From Thereva unica (lineage: Eukaryota > Arthropoda > Insecta > Diptera > Therevidae): DNA of 64,000 bases. Below are positions 55,742-64,000 of this stretch, in pieces. The notes under the pieces were generated by a model. The model made no database searches, was not told the origin of the DNA, and was given only the letters and a program-made list of their open reading frames with translations. How positions within the stretch are numbered: position 1 is the stretch's first letter; each line of letters starts with the position of its first letter. Made by a program: the position numbers and the translations under genes. The stretch spans positions 66,275,922 through 66,339,921 of the forward strand of contig OX465282.1 in NCBI GenBank assembly GCA_949987705.1, given 5' to 3'.

Positions 55742-57265
55742 ATGGATAAAAAAAATTCTCCTCTTATATCCGGGGAAAATCGAAAGGAAAAAATAAGTGT
55801 CACTAAAAGAACGTCAGCTAGGTTAATTAACAAAAAAGGCGCACCACCAAGCATAATTAAGGTAGTCCCTGAATTAAGACCTATGGTGCAGCCCAAAGCT
55901 GTAGTTCCTGTCAAAAAAAACCTAAAAGGAACAGAGAAGGTAGGCGCATCGTTAAAGTGTAAAAGTGATACTCTGGGCAAATCTCCAACCTTGTCCTCTC
56001 AAGACTCATCAGCTACGATAGGGATCACTCAACAAAATTTAGCTGAAGCTTCACGGATTTTACCAAACAATCCATCTATTTCTACCAATAATATCCCAAT
56101 TGAATACAACAAAAACGATGTTGGTCCCTTCACAGTTATAGTCCGGCATATCAACCCTGATTCAAGGGAGAACAAAAGCCTGAACCCTCTTTCCTTGGGA
56201 AAATTCTTATTATCAACCACAAAGGGTGTACTTTCAATTCCCTATACTGCAAAACACAAATGTAAAGTCATCTTTGACTCTGCAGAAAATGCAAATAATT
56301 TCATTAATAAGTGCCCCGTAGACTCAACTTTCAGAGCATACATTCCGCTGGGTCTAGTAGCCACTCCCTTTATTGTTCATGGCGTGGATTTAGGACTGAG
56401 TGAAGAAGAACTGATTGAGGCTTTAAGATTATGCAATCCCTCAATCAATTTCAGAAGGTGCTTCAGATTAAAGTGGAAAACCTTTTCTGAAGGGAGGGTG
56501 GTCACTAAAGAGGTGAATAAAATAAAAATTTATGTAAGTGGAGACAAGATCCCAGAAAAAATTAAACTATATTACTCGAGTCTCAAAACGAACAAATTTG
56601 TCTCCCCCCCTGTAAGGTGTTTCAGATGTCAGAGGTTTGGCCACCTCAGCAAGGAATGCAGATCCAAATGGACGATCTGTGGTAAGTGCGGAACGCAAAA
56701 TTGTGAAGAAAGAAGAAATTGCGTCAAAGCCGCTAAATGTGCAAATTGCAAAGGAAACCATGGAGCATTTGAGAAAGTGTGCCCCGTGTGGCTCAAAGAA
56801 AAGGAATTAGTTACAATAATGCGAAGGGGCAACTATGCAAGATCGGACGCGCTTAGGATCTACAAGGCAAAGAATAGACTTCTCAATGCTCAATATCGTA
56901 AGAAAGGGACTGTAAACGGTATAAGCCCTACACGTTCTGGGGAATTGCAAGCACGGGGTGTGGGTTTAGATATAAATAACCTGTTCCATGCTGAAGAAAA
57001 CAAAGGTAAAAAATCTCCGAAGAGGCCTAAAACGTGGAAAAAAAGGCCTAAGAAGAAATCTTCAGTGGCTGATGTCGCAGGAAAGGGAAATATAGATCCT
57101 CTCATTGAGGACTCGGATTGTGAATCGATCAGTTCTAGGATCTCCTCAAGGATACTCCAAGATAATACTGGCCTCGAAAAATATAGGTCCTTACAACCTC
57201 CATTAATAAGGGAAACGAGTTCAGGTACAACCAATTATTGGTTCTCGACTCTAAAAAAGGATTAA
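55742..57265 (+). CDS. LINE ORF1 (gag-like) protein with CCHC knuckles, intact
   Basis: 507 codons from the ATG at 55742 (MDKKNSPLISGENRK); upstream in-frame codons lack another ATG close by. A basic, Ser/Pro-rich N-terminus is followed by a globular region at about residues 120-270 (GPFTVIVRHINPD...SLSIPYTAKHK-like text and VHGVDLGLSEEELIEALRLC), where related ORF1 proteins have an RRM-like fold. Zinc knuckles come next: CFRCQRFGHLSKEC (293-306, perfect C-x2-C-x4-H-x4-C), a CGKCGTQNC...C variant, and CANCKGNHGAFEKVC (333-347). The C-terminus is very basic (KKSPKRPKTWKKRPKKK). Family role: binds element RNA and forms RNPs. No stop, no frameshift, yet all neighbours are decayed, so it is young or constrained. 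Confidence 0.92.
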   Translation: MDKKNSPLISGENRKEKISVTKRTSARLINKKGAPPSIIKVVPELRPMVQPKAVVPVKKNLKGTEKVGASLKCKSDTLGKSPTLSSQDSSATIGITQQNLAEASRILPNNPSISTNNIPIEYNKNDVGPFTVIVRHINPDSRENKSLNPLSLGKFLLSTTKGVLSIPYTAKHKCKVIFDSAENANNFINKCPVDSTFRAYIPLGLVATPFIVHGVDLGLSEEELIEALRLCNPSINFRRCFRLKWKTFSEGRVVTKEVNKIKIYVSGDKIPEKIKLYYSSLKTNKFVSPPVRCFRCQRFGHLSKECRSKWTICGKCGTQNCEERRNCVKAAKCANCKGNHGAFEKVCPVWLKEKELVTIMRRGNYARSDALRIYKAKNRLLNAQYRKKGTVNGISPTRSGELQARGVGLDINNLFHAEENKGKKSPKRPKTWKKRPKKKSSVADVAGKGNIDPLIEDSDCESISSRISSRILQDNTGLEKYRSLQPPLIRETSSGTTNYWFSTLKKD

Positions 57266-57984
57266 CACATCAGCCCTTTAGGTTTTCACTCCAAAGGACT
57301 CTCCTCTGAGTGAAGTCAATTCCAGCAAGAAGTCTTCTAATCTATGTAAATAGATTGTCTATATTGATCTGTTTTCATATCTTACAGTTTCAAGTGTGTA
57401 CGTCCAGTACAATCTACCTTCATATCTTAAGTGTCTATCTTTATTTTATCCCGGAACCTGAGTCGGTATGGGTGTCTACGTGTCACACCAACATCCCAAT
57501 CAATGGAAAAAATTTTCTTTGTTTATCATTGTTCCAGCATTAGCTCGATATACACTAGAATTTATCTTTCCTAGTCTGTTAGAGCTTCATAATCCATGTA
57601 ACCTTTCATTAAACTATCTTTTGTGTTCCACTGAATGATGAGGATTTAATCTACTAAATGGCAGTAAAGGTGACATCTTTAATACATCAAGGTTATATTT
57701 TATTATTGATTAATCCTTTAAAGCCTGATTAGACCTCATCTAACTTTGACTACACTGACAAACTATATCAACTGTTTTAAAAAAAAACGTAATTCCCAGC
57801 TGCGTTTTGGCCATGTTGCATGGGATAGTTAGTTAACAAAGAGGAAATTTAGGAGGCCAATTAAAGTTGTTTATATCATTGATTCGTGGTCTATGTAGCT
57901 TCAAGGCTGGGACCAGTAAGAGACCTTTGTGGTCCACTAGCCCTATGCTAGTAAAATTTAAAACAACAACAACAACAACAACAA
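57266..57984 (+). other. 3' region of the ORF1-only LINE
   Basis: 719 bases after the ORF1 stop, with no endonuclease or RT words in any frame that I can read. It ends TAGTAAAATTTAAAACAACA and the AAC repeat. Either ORF2 was deleted cleanly or this family's 3' UTR follows ORF1 directly. Confidence 0.6.
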
Positions 57985-58312
57985 CATTATATCAATTCCA
58001 GTGTTCTCTTGAAGTTTTTTCATATATAGTTTGCATTCAAGTGACCAAGTCGACGATGCCAGATGTCAAATGCATTGAAGGCGGAATGCATTTTCTGCGT
58101 CATTTCAGTTTGTAATATGTACATATCATTTTTAAGACGAGCAACTGCAAATAATCTCTTGTTTCTATCATAAATTTTACATAAATTCTTTTCAAATGTC
58201 ACTTTATTTCCACTTTTCACTATTTGGCTTATTGACAGTAAATTAGTTGCTAAGCTGGGCACATATAAAACATCTGGAACTTTGACGTTTACGGTTGCAC
58301 CTTTTAAAGGTA

Positions 58313-58421
58313 GGGCCTTTTCAATAATGCAGGTTGCGTGCGCAATTGACTTTTTCAGCTACACACTCTCAATTGCTGAATAAGTCAATTGCGCACGCAA
58401 CCTGCATTACTGAAAAGGCCC
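58313..58421. mobile_element. Palindromic MITE P3, copy in copia pol (109 bp)
   Basis: Arms GGGCCTTTTCAATAATGCAG... and ...CTGCATTACTGAAAAGGCCC pair for about 45 bases around a short loop (CTACACACTCTCAATTG). GTA flanks both sides. Same family as 60516-60634 and the half copy at 45825-45891, with an outer-end variant (GGGCCTTTTC instead of GGGCGCGTTC). Confidence 0.9.
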
Positions 58422-58540
58422 GTACTTTAACATTGCACTCTCCTACACTTTCAGCAAATATTTTTCGATTGTCAGCCATGTTAATTTCCCTGCTTCCTTT
58501 ATTGTTAACAATGTTCGTCAACGAAGATACATCATTTGTC

Positions 58541-58640
58541 ATAAACCAATCGGTCGATGAAAAACCTGTGTTTTTTGCCATTAAGCCAATATAAACCAAT
58601 CGGTCGATGAAAAACCTGTGTTTTTTGCCATTAAGGCAGA
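58541..58640. repeat. 50-bp tandem duplication in copia gag-pol
   Basis: ATAAACCAATCGGTCGATGA starts at 58541 and again at 58591. The copies match for at least 45 bases. Fifty is not a multiple of three, so this duplication itself shifts the frame between gag and protease. Confidence 0.92.
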
Positions 58641-59375
58641 AATGAATGATTTGTCTTCCTTCTTACGATTTTTGTTGTTCTTATTAGGTATACTTTTGGT
58701 GTTAGCTTTGCATTCAGAGGCAAAATGGCCATAGTTATTGCAATTATAGCAACGTGGTCCTTGTTTATTTCCTCTTCTTTTGTAGTTTTTAGCCACCATA
58801 GCTGCATTTTTGGATGAGGATGGTTGCGTTTCTTGAAGGAGTTTAGTCTTAACAAAATCGCCCGTGACTGCAGTACCTGAACTTTCGATTGCCATAATCA
58901 TCGGTTTGTACATGTCTGGCAGTCCTGCCAATAAAAACTCTCCCAGCCATTCCTCACTAACTGCAAAATCTATATTATTGAGCTGCTGTGCTGTCGACAT
59001 TATGGTTGATACACATTCTTGTTCTATCGATGAGCAGTCTTCTAGCCTAGTTGTGATCATTTTTCGCATCAGCGTGACTTTTCTTGAAATTCCAGAATCT
59101 TCGAAAGCAGATTTAAGTATTTCCCAAACTTCTTTTGCAGTGTTCGCTGTACGTATATGAACATAATTCGAAGGGAACCATCATGATAATTTTAGATCGC
59201 GTCTTAACATCCCTTCGAGCTTTTTCTGCGGGATCTATTGTCTATACGTTCCACCTATACATGACCATAAGTCCTCATGTTCGAGGTAGGCTTTCATGCC
59301 GAATGACCAGTCAATGAAATTCTCTCTTCCTGTAAGTTTTTCGATGGTAGACAATAGCAGATTGCTGTTAGCCAT
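58641..59375 (-). pseudogene. Copia gag with CCHC knuckle, broken
   Basis: The minus strand begins MANSNLLLSTIEKLTGRENF at 59375, then WSFGMKAYLEHEDLWSCIGG, an in-frame stop near 59240, and after frame changes the long open part 58581-59069: MRKMITTRLEDCSSIEQECV, AVSEEWLGEFLLAGLPDMY, and the zinc knuckle CYNCNNYGHFASEC. Order and content are those of copia gag (UBN2-type capsid domain then CCHC). It starts 118 bases inside the primer-binding site. Confidence 0.9.
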
Positions 59376-59492
59376 GTCTGATGGTAAATCTTAATCAATC
59401 CTTATTTTATAGCTGAACGACTGAAAGAATAACTTTATTATTACACTCCTTTAACTTTATATTAATAGCTTTTCTGTTTATTTGGGTCGTTA

Positions 59493-59506
59493 TTGGGCCC
59501 ATAACC
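59493..59506 (-). promoter_or_regulatory. Copia primer-binding site (initiator tRNA-Met type)
   Basis: The minus strand reads GGTTATGGGCCCAA directly after the 5' LTR. Copia elements prime from an internal fragment of initiator tRNA-Met using a site of the form GGTTATGGGCCCAG, so the match is specific. Confidence 0.85.
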
Positions 59507-59632
59507 TGATAAATAAAAGACTAATTGCAGAGTTTAACCACAATGCGTGTGTATATATTTGTAGGTTAGAAGAGAGAGATAAAAGTGTACAAGAAGTGAT
59601 TTGACATAACTAAACAATTGTACTAGATTCAT
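59507..59632 (-). repeat. Copia-type 5' LTR, lacking its first ~28 bp
   Basis: It ends (minus strand) ...TTTTATTTATCA just before the primer-binding site. 91 bases are identical to the 3' LTR. The outer 28 or so bases seen in the 3' LTR (TGTTATTGTGGTGGATTATT...) are missing, and the sequence passes directly into the pogo-like gene at about 59632. Confidence 0.87.
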
Positions 59633-59639
59633 TTCGGCC

Positions 59640-60790
59640 ATACTTGTGAGAGAATGACATTGAAGCTTGTCTCGTTAAGGGTTCGTTCGGGTTACTGACT
59701 GACATATTTAATCAAATCTTGGTCCCAAAGGTGCACAAAAGGACGATAAACAGATTTATCCATGGGCTGTACCTCGTGCGTGGTATTTGACGGAAGACAA
59801 TATAAAGTAATGCCACATTTATCAGCTTCCCCGACAATAGTAAAGTCCAGGTGGCATTTTGCACCATCAAATATGAGGAGACATGACCCTGATGTTCTGT
59901 ATTTATGCAAATAATTAATAAACTCTATGAAAGTTTTTGTCGTCATACTTTCTTTTGGCGTCATCTTCACCAGAGAGCCTGGAGTAAATGGTCTTGGAAT
60001 TCTGACTTTGAACAATTCATTGGCGGAATAGCTGATCCTATAGCATATCCGCAGCCTACTACAGTAACACTTTCAGCATGCTCATTCTCTATTTGACGAA
60101 CTCTTTTTCTGCCTTTGGCTGTCAGGACTTCCTGCTGATGGTGCAAATGCTTGCAGGTTTATGTACAATTCCAAGTCTATCCAGCACACTTTTGTATTTG
60201 GAAAAGTGATCGCTAACAATATCTTTATTTAATTTTTGAGCACCACCTGGATTCATCATCTGTGGCTTTACGACGTGCTAATTCAGGGTGTCGTTTGAGA
60301 AAAACCTCAACCATTTCTTCCCCGCGACATTTTTGGCATCATTGAAAGTGTTTAGAATTTTCTTAATTTTACTTTGATGTCAACGACACTCCAACATCAG
60401 CCAAACGTATGATTCTTCTGACAAGTCCAGCCAGATGTTCTGTTGTCAATATAGCCGACCGACCTAGCTTTCGTGTAGTCGACCAACTCGCCAGCCAGAT
60501 GATTGCGTAGGGTTCGGGCGCGTTCAATAATGCAGGATGCGTGCGCAATTGACTTATTCAGTCATTGAAAGCTTCACACTTTCAATTGCTGAATAAGTCA
60601 TTTGCGCACGCATCCTGCATTATTGAACGCGCCCTTCTTCTTGGGATGTTATATCTGGCTGCAACAGCATATGTAGATAATATACCTCTTTCTACGATTT
60701 TAACAGCGTTTTCCATCTGTTGCGAAGTCCATTGAGCTCTTTTTTTCCTTGTGGTAGAAGCTAGTAATTAGTTTTCCATGATGTTACTGA
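59640..60790 (-). pseudogene. Pogo-like transposase, N-terminal and DDE half
   Basis: Minus strand, in order: RAQWTSQQMENAVKIVERG and YAVAARYNIPRR (pipsqueak-type HTH, 60640-60760), the P3 MITE, TLRNHLAG, KKWLRFFLKRHPELARRKA, PGGAQKLNKDIVSDHFSKY, ESVTVVGCGYAIGSAIPP, then the open DDE part 59692-60015: MTTKTFIEFINYLHKY, CLLIFDGAKCHLDFTI (second catalytic Asp), CLPSNTTHEVQPMDKSV. An in-frame stop at about 59690 precedes PERTLNETSFNVILSQVWPK, where the copia LTR cuts in. Multiple frame breaks upstream of 60016. The C-terminal half is at 49390-50055. Confidence 0.87.
60516..60634. mobile_element. Palindromic MITE P3, copy in pogo HTH (119 bp)
   Basis: GGGCGCGTTCAATAATGCAG...CTTATTCAG (60516-60561) pairs with CTGAATAAGTCATTTG...GAACGCGCCC (ending 60634) with one mismatch in about 45. 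TTC lies on both sides. Removing the element and one TTC rejoins the HTH codons in frame. Confidence 0.93.
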
Positions 60791-60949
60791 AAACAAGGGT
60801 TTACTATTTTACTGTGATACTTGTCTAACTGACATAAGACATTGTCCTAATAAGGCCTGCACCTGTGCCGTTATACATAAGAGTTATACATTTTTTTGTA
60901 GGCTTTATTAGGGCATGGCACATGGGTAAACAAAACAACAATTATATGG
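60791..60949. other. Probable 5' end of the pogo-like element
   Basis: TGTAGGCTTTATTAGGG at 60899-60915 may be the terminal inverted repeat (compare 49021). No coding content. Confidence 0.35.
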
Positions 60950-61580
60950 AGAAACGCGCCGCGGGAATCAAAACTATGATGGTCACACAATTACACCCAA
61001 ATATTTTATGAAGTACCTGGGAATTCAGATGCATCAACGATGCAAGTGGACTCAAACTGAAAAACGCCCGTATAATAATAGCAAGCCTAAAGCTGTTCAT
61101 TAATTCTAAAGCTGGAAATACATAATTGCGTTGCATTGCATTGCAATACTTGAATAGATTTAACTGCAATGCGTTATATTATATGGATTTGACACATTAA
61201 TGCGTTGCATGTCGGCACTTAAATGAGTTTTGAAATTTGAATTCATGTTGAATTTGTGTTGAATCCCTCATCAAAATCCATTTTTAATATATTACTGAGT
61301 TAATCCGAGCTAATAATATTTTTGCAGAAAAAACAAAATCAATTTGACAGAGTATTGAATGCGTTGTATGCGTAAAAGTTAAAAGTTGAACAACTGTTGC
61401 ATTGCCATTGCGTTGCATTGAAGGTAGTGCCGCATTAATAGATCTGCCATCATTGAAATATACAAGGTAAACTTGATCTGTCAACGCATTCATGCAACGC
61501 AATGCAATTATGTACTTCCAGCTTTAGATGCTTGCAAGAGAAACTTTGCTCTATAAGGCTATTGCACGACCAGTACTAAC
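60950..61580 (+). pseudogene. LINE RT C-terminal relic split by a MITE
   Basis: The plus strand reads TITPKYFMKYLGIQMHQRCK (60979-61038, the KYLGxxxD/H-type box after the RT palm) and a short continuation to 61105. After the MITE it resumes LLYKAIARPVLTSFV (61548-61592), the usual LYKxxxRPVLTY block. Degraded, a few dozen residues only. Confidence 0.6.
61109..61524. mobile_element. TA-flanked MITE, 416 bp
   Basis: AAGCTGGAAATACATAATTG pairs with the right end read inward (AAGCTGGAAGTACATAATTG). TA stands on both sides (61107-61108, 61525-61526). Both subterminal zones are rich in GCGTTGCATTGC words. It splits a LINE relic. Confidence 0.82.
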
Positions 61581-61587
61581 CAGTTTT

Positions 61588-61690
61588 GTTGTCATTGCTA
61601 TTTTCAAATGCTTCAGTTGAGAGGGTATTTTCCATTGCAAAAGTTGTTAAAGATAAGCTGCGCAATAGAATGTCAATAATGACTGAATGT
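61588..61690 (+). pseudogene. hAT transposase C-terminal dimerisation scrap
   Basis: The plus strand reads LLSLLFSNASVERVFSIAKV and KDKLRNRMSIMTECN, ending in a stop. FSNASVERVFS is the hallmark of the hAT C-terminal dimerisation domain. It directly follows the LINE relic at about 61585, so the LINE/hAT junction is within a few bases. Nothing of the catalytic domain is present. Confidence 0.84.
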
Positions 61691-61699
61691 AATTGAATA

Positions 61700-62645
61700 C
61701 GGTTTATTTTACGTCTAACTTTGAGCCATCGAGACAATGATTATGAATCTGTTTCCTTCAGAAATGTTTTCAAAAATGATTTTATTGTCGAAATCCTGCA
61801 CAAAATTAACAAAATATGATTGAAAAATCTATACATGTTTAGCGTCTATGGGTATTGCACGACAAATCGTAATAACCATAAATAAAACTATTTATTCAAA
61901 CTAACAAAACTTTATTATAAATACTAAATCCGAATACACAAAAACATTACTTGAAATAAAAGCGGAATTAGTCGCGTCCGAGAATATTCCCGAAGACAGG
62001 TCTTTACCATAGTAGAGATCGCGTGACAATGGCAAAAATGTCTGATGAAAAATCGTTTGTTATTTTATTTGGGGATTTCCCCATTTATCTCGCTCGCAGC
62101 ATTTTTCTCTGAAGTCAGTGCAACTGAAGGTTCTCTAAAGGTGGCATAGGCTGCAAAAAGGTGGTCGCCACACATGTTTAGCACTGTACACTAGATTTGA
62201 CATTTGAATGGGCCGAATTTTCCAAATCTAGTGACCAGTTTCAAGAGATACCTGTGGTGTATTCGATGACTGCAAAAAAATCAGCAATTTGTGTTCATTG
62301 AGTCTTTTTGACAGTTCTTTTCTGCTCTCAATTGCTCTGCTTTATAGCTTGAGAATTCTCATTTGTTCTGCTCCATCAAATTTGTAGGAGCTGGCAGCGC
62401 AGCAAAATTCTTCTTCTTTTCCTTTTGATAGTTGGCCAATCGAAAACAGAAAAAATCGAAAAATAGAACCCACCCGCTCCGTCCCTTTTTAATGGTTGGA
62501 AATACGACATTTCCGTAAACTTTCCATGAGACGAGCGGAGTGGTAGCTCCAATCAAGCGGACGGAACGTCAAAGAAACACAAAGAAAAAGCGAGCGGACG
62601 GAGCGGATTGGTTCTGTTTGAGCCTTTATTGAAAAAATACAGTAG
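61700..62645. other. No recognisable gene
   Basis: AT-rich to 62300. 62540-62620 has GAGCGGACGGA repeats. A 65-codon minus frame (62359-62556) is not recognised. Confidence 0.4.
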
Positions 62646-62753
62646 TACGTACGCCGGGGTAGTTACCGTCACCGTAGATGATGATACACCACAACAGGGG
62701 CTGGGGTAGTTGCAACTACGCCGATTTGCACCTAACTACACCGGCGAACGTAC
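62646..62753. mobile_element. 108-bp palindromic sequence
   Basis: GTACGTACGCCGGGGTAGTT and its inverted partner AACTACACCGGCGAACGTAC pair over about 22 bases with 3-4 mismatches. The centre has GTAGTTGCAACTAC, itself palindromic. Confidence 0.65.
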
Positions 62754-62859
62754 TCCAACGAAAATGAAACGCAACTATTATAATACTGGTCATGACCCAA
62801 CACAAAACATTTCAAAAACTTAGGGGAGAAGTAACCTAATTTAATGGAATATAGAGCTA

Positions 62860-63890
62860 TTTCTAGCGCACTCAGGGAAGAGAAGTAATAATGATCTCAA
62901 ATCAACTCGACTCCCGTGGAAACTCGATACATGGAAACGAGCGTTGAGTTAAATTTCGGTAAATCCAAGAAAACTCGTCGGATTAAAGGCCCAACTATAA
63001 TGCACGTAAGAAACGCACGTCAATCGACGTGCGTAAATTTCGTCAAACGCAAAACCGTCTAATTGGTTTGCGTATTGGGAGAGACTTCAAAGTTTAAAAT
63101 TATTAAAATGCTTGAATATTATTCATTGATTATTAAAACTAGGCTATTAATACTTGCATATTATTAATAATCGTGTTTATTTTCAATTATAATAAATTTC
63201 TCGTCAAAATCGCTATCATGTATTTGAACCACAATATTTTCCATACTCTTTTTTCTTTAAAAACCACAAAACAACAACAAAAAATTAGCTTTCATCGATG
63301 TAACTACAAATCATCTCACAAAACGTACGTAGAGCGCGGTTCTTTTCCCATTTTTACGTTTAACGAAACTTAACGAAATAAAATATGACTGACGTACGTC
63401 CAATATGGCCGAACACATTAATTTCCATGAGAGCGCCGAGATGACGTGCGTTTCTTACGTGCAATATAGTTGGGGCTTAAGCCGGGTTTTGCATATTTGT
63501 TTGTTTAAGTGCGTTTACTGCACATGTATCAACTGAGTCCCGACGAAATTTACTTATCTGTCACTTCAACTCAGAACCGTCATGGAAACAGCATCGAGTT
63601 AACTTGAGAGGAAAAGCCTTCTGTAAACTCAACGAATACTCTACCCCGGCTCATGGAAACACAGTAAATGTAAAATTATCCCACGCCTACGACAGGGGAT
63701 TCCCAACGTACATGGAGTGTACGGGTATTACCCTCGCGGCTAATTGTTTTGTATGTCAAACAAACTACTGGGTCAGTGAAACAAAGTGTTCAGGGCAATT
63801 CGCTGGATTGATTCCGCTGGAATATTCTTACATCGTTAGCATAAACTCTGCTGTAACGGAGAGTAATACCGGAGACAGACTTGTGGTATA
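62860..63890. repeat. Dispersed repeat R-B, copy 2, carrying a MITE
   Basis: 62951-62986 and 63477-63510 match 35512-35570 on either side of the MITE insertion point, and 63660-63690 matches 35580-35605. CATGGAAAC occurs three times (62931, 63581, 63651) after related lead words. A 95-codon plus frame at 63604-63891 (containing ECTGITLAANCFVCQTNYWV) is not recognised. Confidence 0.66.
62987..63476. mobile_element. piggyBac-like MITE, 490 bp, TTAA target
   Basis: The inner ends CCCAACTATAATGCACGTAA and (inward from the right) CCCCAACTATATTGCACGTA extend through GAAACGCACGTCA. TTAA lies on both sides (62983-62986, 63477-63480). The paralogous R-B copy at 35.5 kb has a single TTAA at the same place with no insert. 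piggyBac-type transposases target TTAA, so mobilisation by that superfamily is the natural inference. Confidence 0.9.
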
Positions 63891-64000
63891 GCAATTGAGA
63901 TCGGGATATTGCAATATTGCCATATTGCAATATAAAAATGTGAAGACACACTTGCATTAGTATACTGAGTTATTTGGTTGTCATTTATCTGTCAGATTTG

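Larger units (their letters stand above)
54846..57984 (+). mobile_element. ORF1-only LINE inserted in copia, 12-bp TSD
   Basis: CATTATATCAAT is present at 54834-54845 and 57985-57996, a perfect 12-bp duplication. Between them lies a 3,139-bp plus-strand element: a 5' region of about 900 bases, very T-rich (T runs at 54911 and 55149), an intact ORF1 (55742-57265), a 719-bp 3' region, and a tail of (AAC)n at 57963-57985. No endonuclease or RT is present anywhere in it. The tail and the target duplication show insertion by target-primed reverse transcription. It is either an internally deleted copy or a gag-only non-autonomous LINE. Confidence 0.92.
57997..58640 (-). pseudogene. Copia protease/pre-integrase segment
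   Basis: Minus strand: TGFSSTDWFMTNDVSSLTNI (the DSGAS-type protease start region is poorly kept), then MADNRKIFAESVGECNVK, the P3 MITE, and VPSLATNLLSISQIVKSGNK with KNDMYILQ and FDIWHRRLGHLN (58020-58262; the H-x3-H of the integrase zinc finger). Removing the MITE and one GTA rejoins the two sides in frame. The remaining zinc-finger cysteines are on the other side of the LINE insertion. Confidence 0.88.

Noticed and set aside
1..64000. CRISPR array, bacterial operon or prophage
   Set aside because: The tandem repeats present have 112-147-bp units without unique spacers, and all recognised proteins are eukaryotic TE proteins.

Overview
This window looks like intergenic or heterochromatic DNA from an insect, plausibly a fly, although nothing here fixes the species. 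It is AT-rich and eukaryotic, with no bacterial operon structure. Almost every recognisable protein segment belongs to a transposable element (TE): gypsy and copia LTR retrotransposons, several LINE clades (Jockey-like and endonuclease/RTE-like), a Helitron, pogo/Tigger, hAT, Transib-like, Harbinger-like and piggyBac-like DNA elements, and long-inverted-repeat (foldback) elements. I found no host protein-coding gene I can defend, no tRNA or rRNA gene and no CRISPR array. The one long intact reading frame besides the gypsy integrase is the 507-residue ORF1 (gag-like) protein of a LINE at 55742-57265.

Layout. 1-4.5 kb: the 3' end of a gypsy element (integrase, polypurine tract, LTR start), then two head-to-tail truncated LINEs on the minus strand and a short MITE. 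5.5-8.8 kb: LINE relics, one split by a Transib-like element that carries a perfect 184-bp tandem duplication. 9.4-12.8 kb: a 706-bp Tigger deletion derivative, a second Transib-like relative and a broken transposon ORF. 13.5-18.3 kb: nested inverted repeats, a foldback element with about 410-bp arms, and a 2.56-kb hAT-type element with a perfect 8-bp target duplication. 20-21.9 kb: an endonuclease-type LINE relic. 22.4-23.8 kb: a satellite with a three-monomer higher-order repeat. 23.8-36 kb: TA-flanked MITEs, two tail-to-tail copies of one LINE family, and small LINE insertions with readable target-site duplications. 37-44 kb: a foldback element, a Harbinger-like MITE, two pieces of one Helitron class with a satellite monomer at the junction, and a 146-bp tandem array. 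45-49 kb: TA MITEs, a gypsy integrase relic and a 2.4-kb element with about 600-bp terminal inverted repeats.

49-61 kb is a multi-level nest on the minus strand. A pogo-like transposase gene is split in two. Between its halves lie a 5'-truncated LINE and a copia element. The copia is itself interrupted by a 3.1-kb plus-strand LINE that has an intact ORF1 but no ORF2. A palindromic MITE family has inserted into both the pogo gene and the copia gene, and half of a third copy sits in a gypsy relic at 45.8 kb. 61-64 kb holds a LINE relic, a hAT C-terminal relic and a TTAA-flanked MITE whose empty site can be read from a paralogous repeat at 35.5 kb.

These genes do not work together as a pathway. 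The interest lies in TE architecture: an ORF1-only LINE, a 3-bp-target MITE family found in TE genes, long-inverted-repeat elements, and satellites related to TE sequence. All assignments are from reading the sequence; no database search was run.
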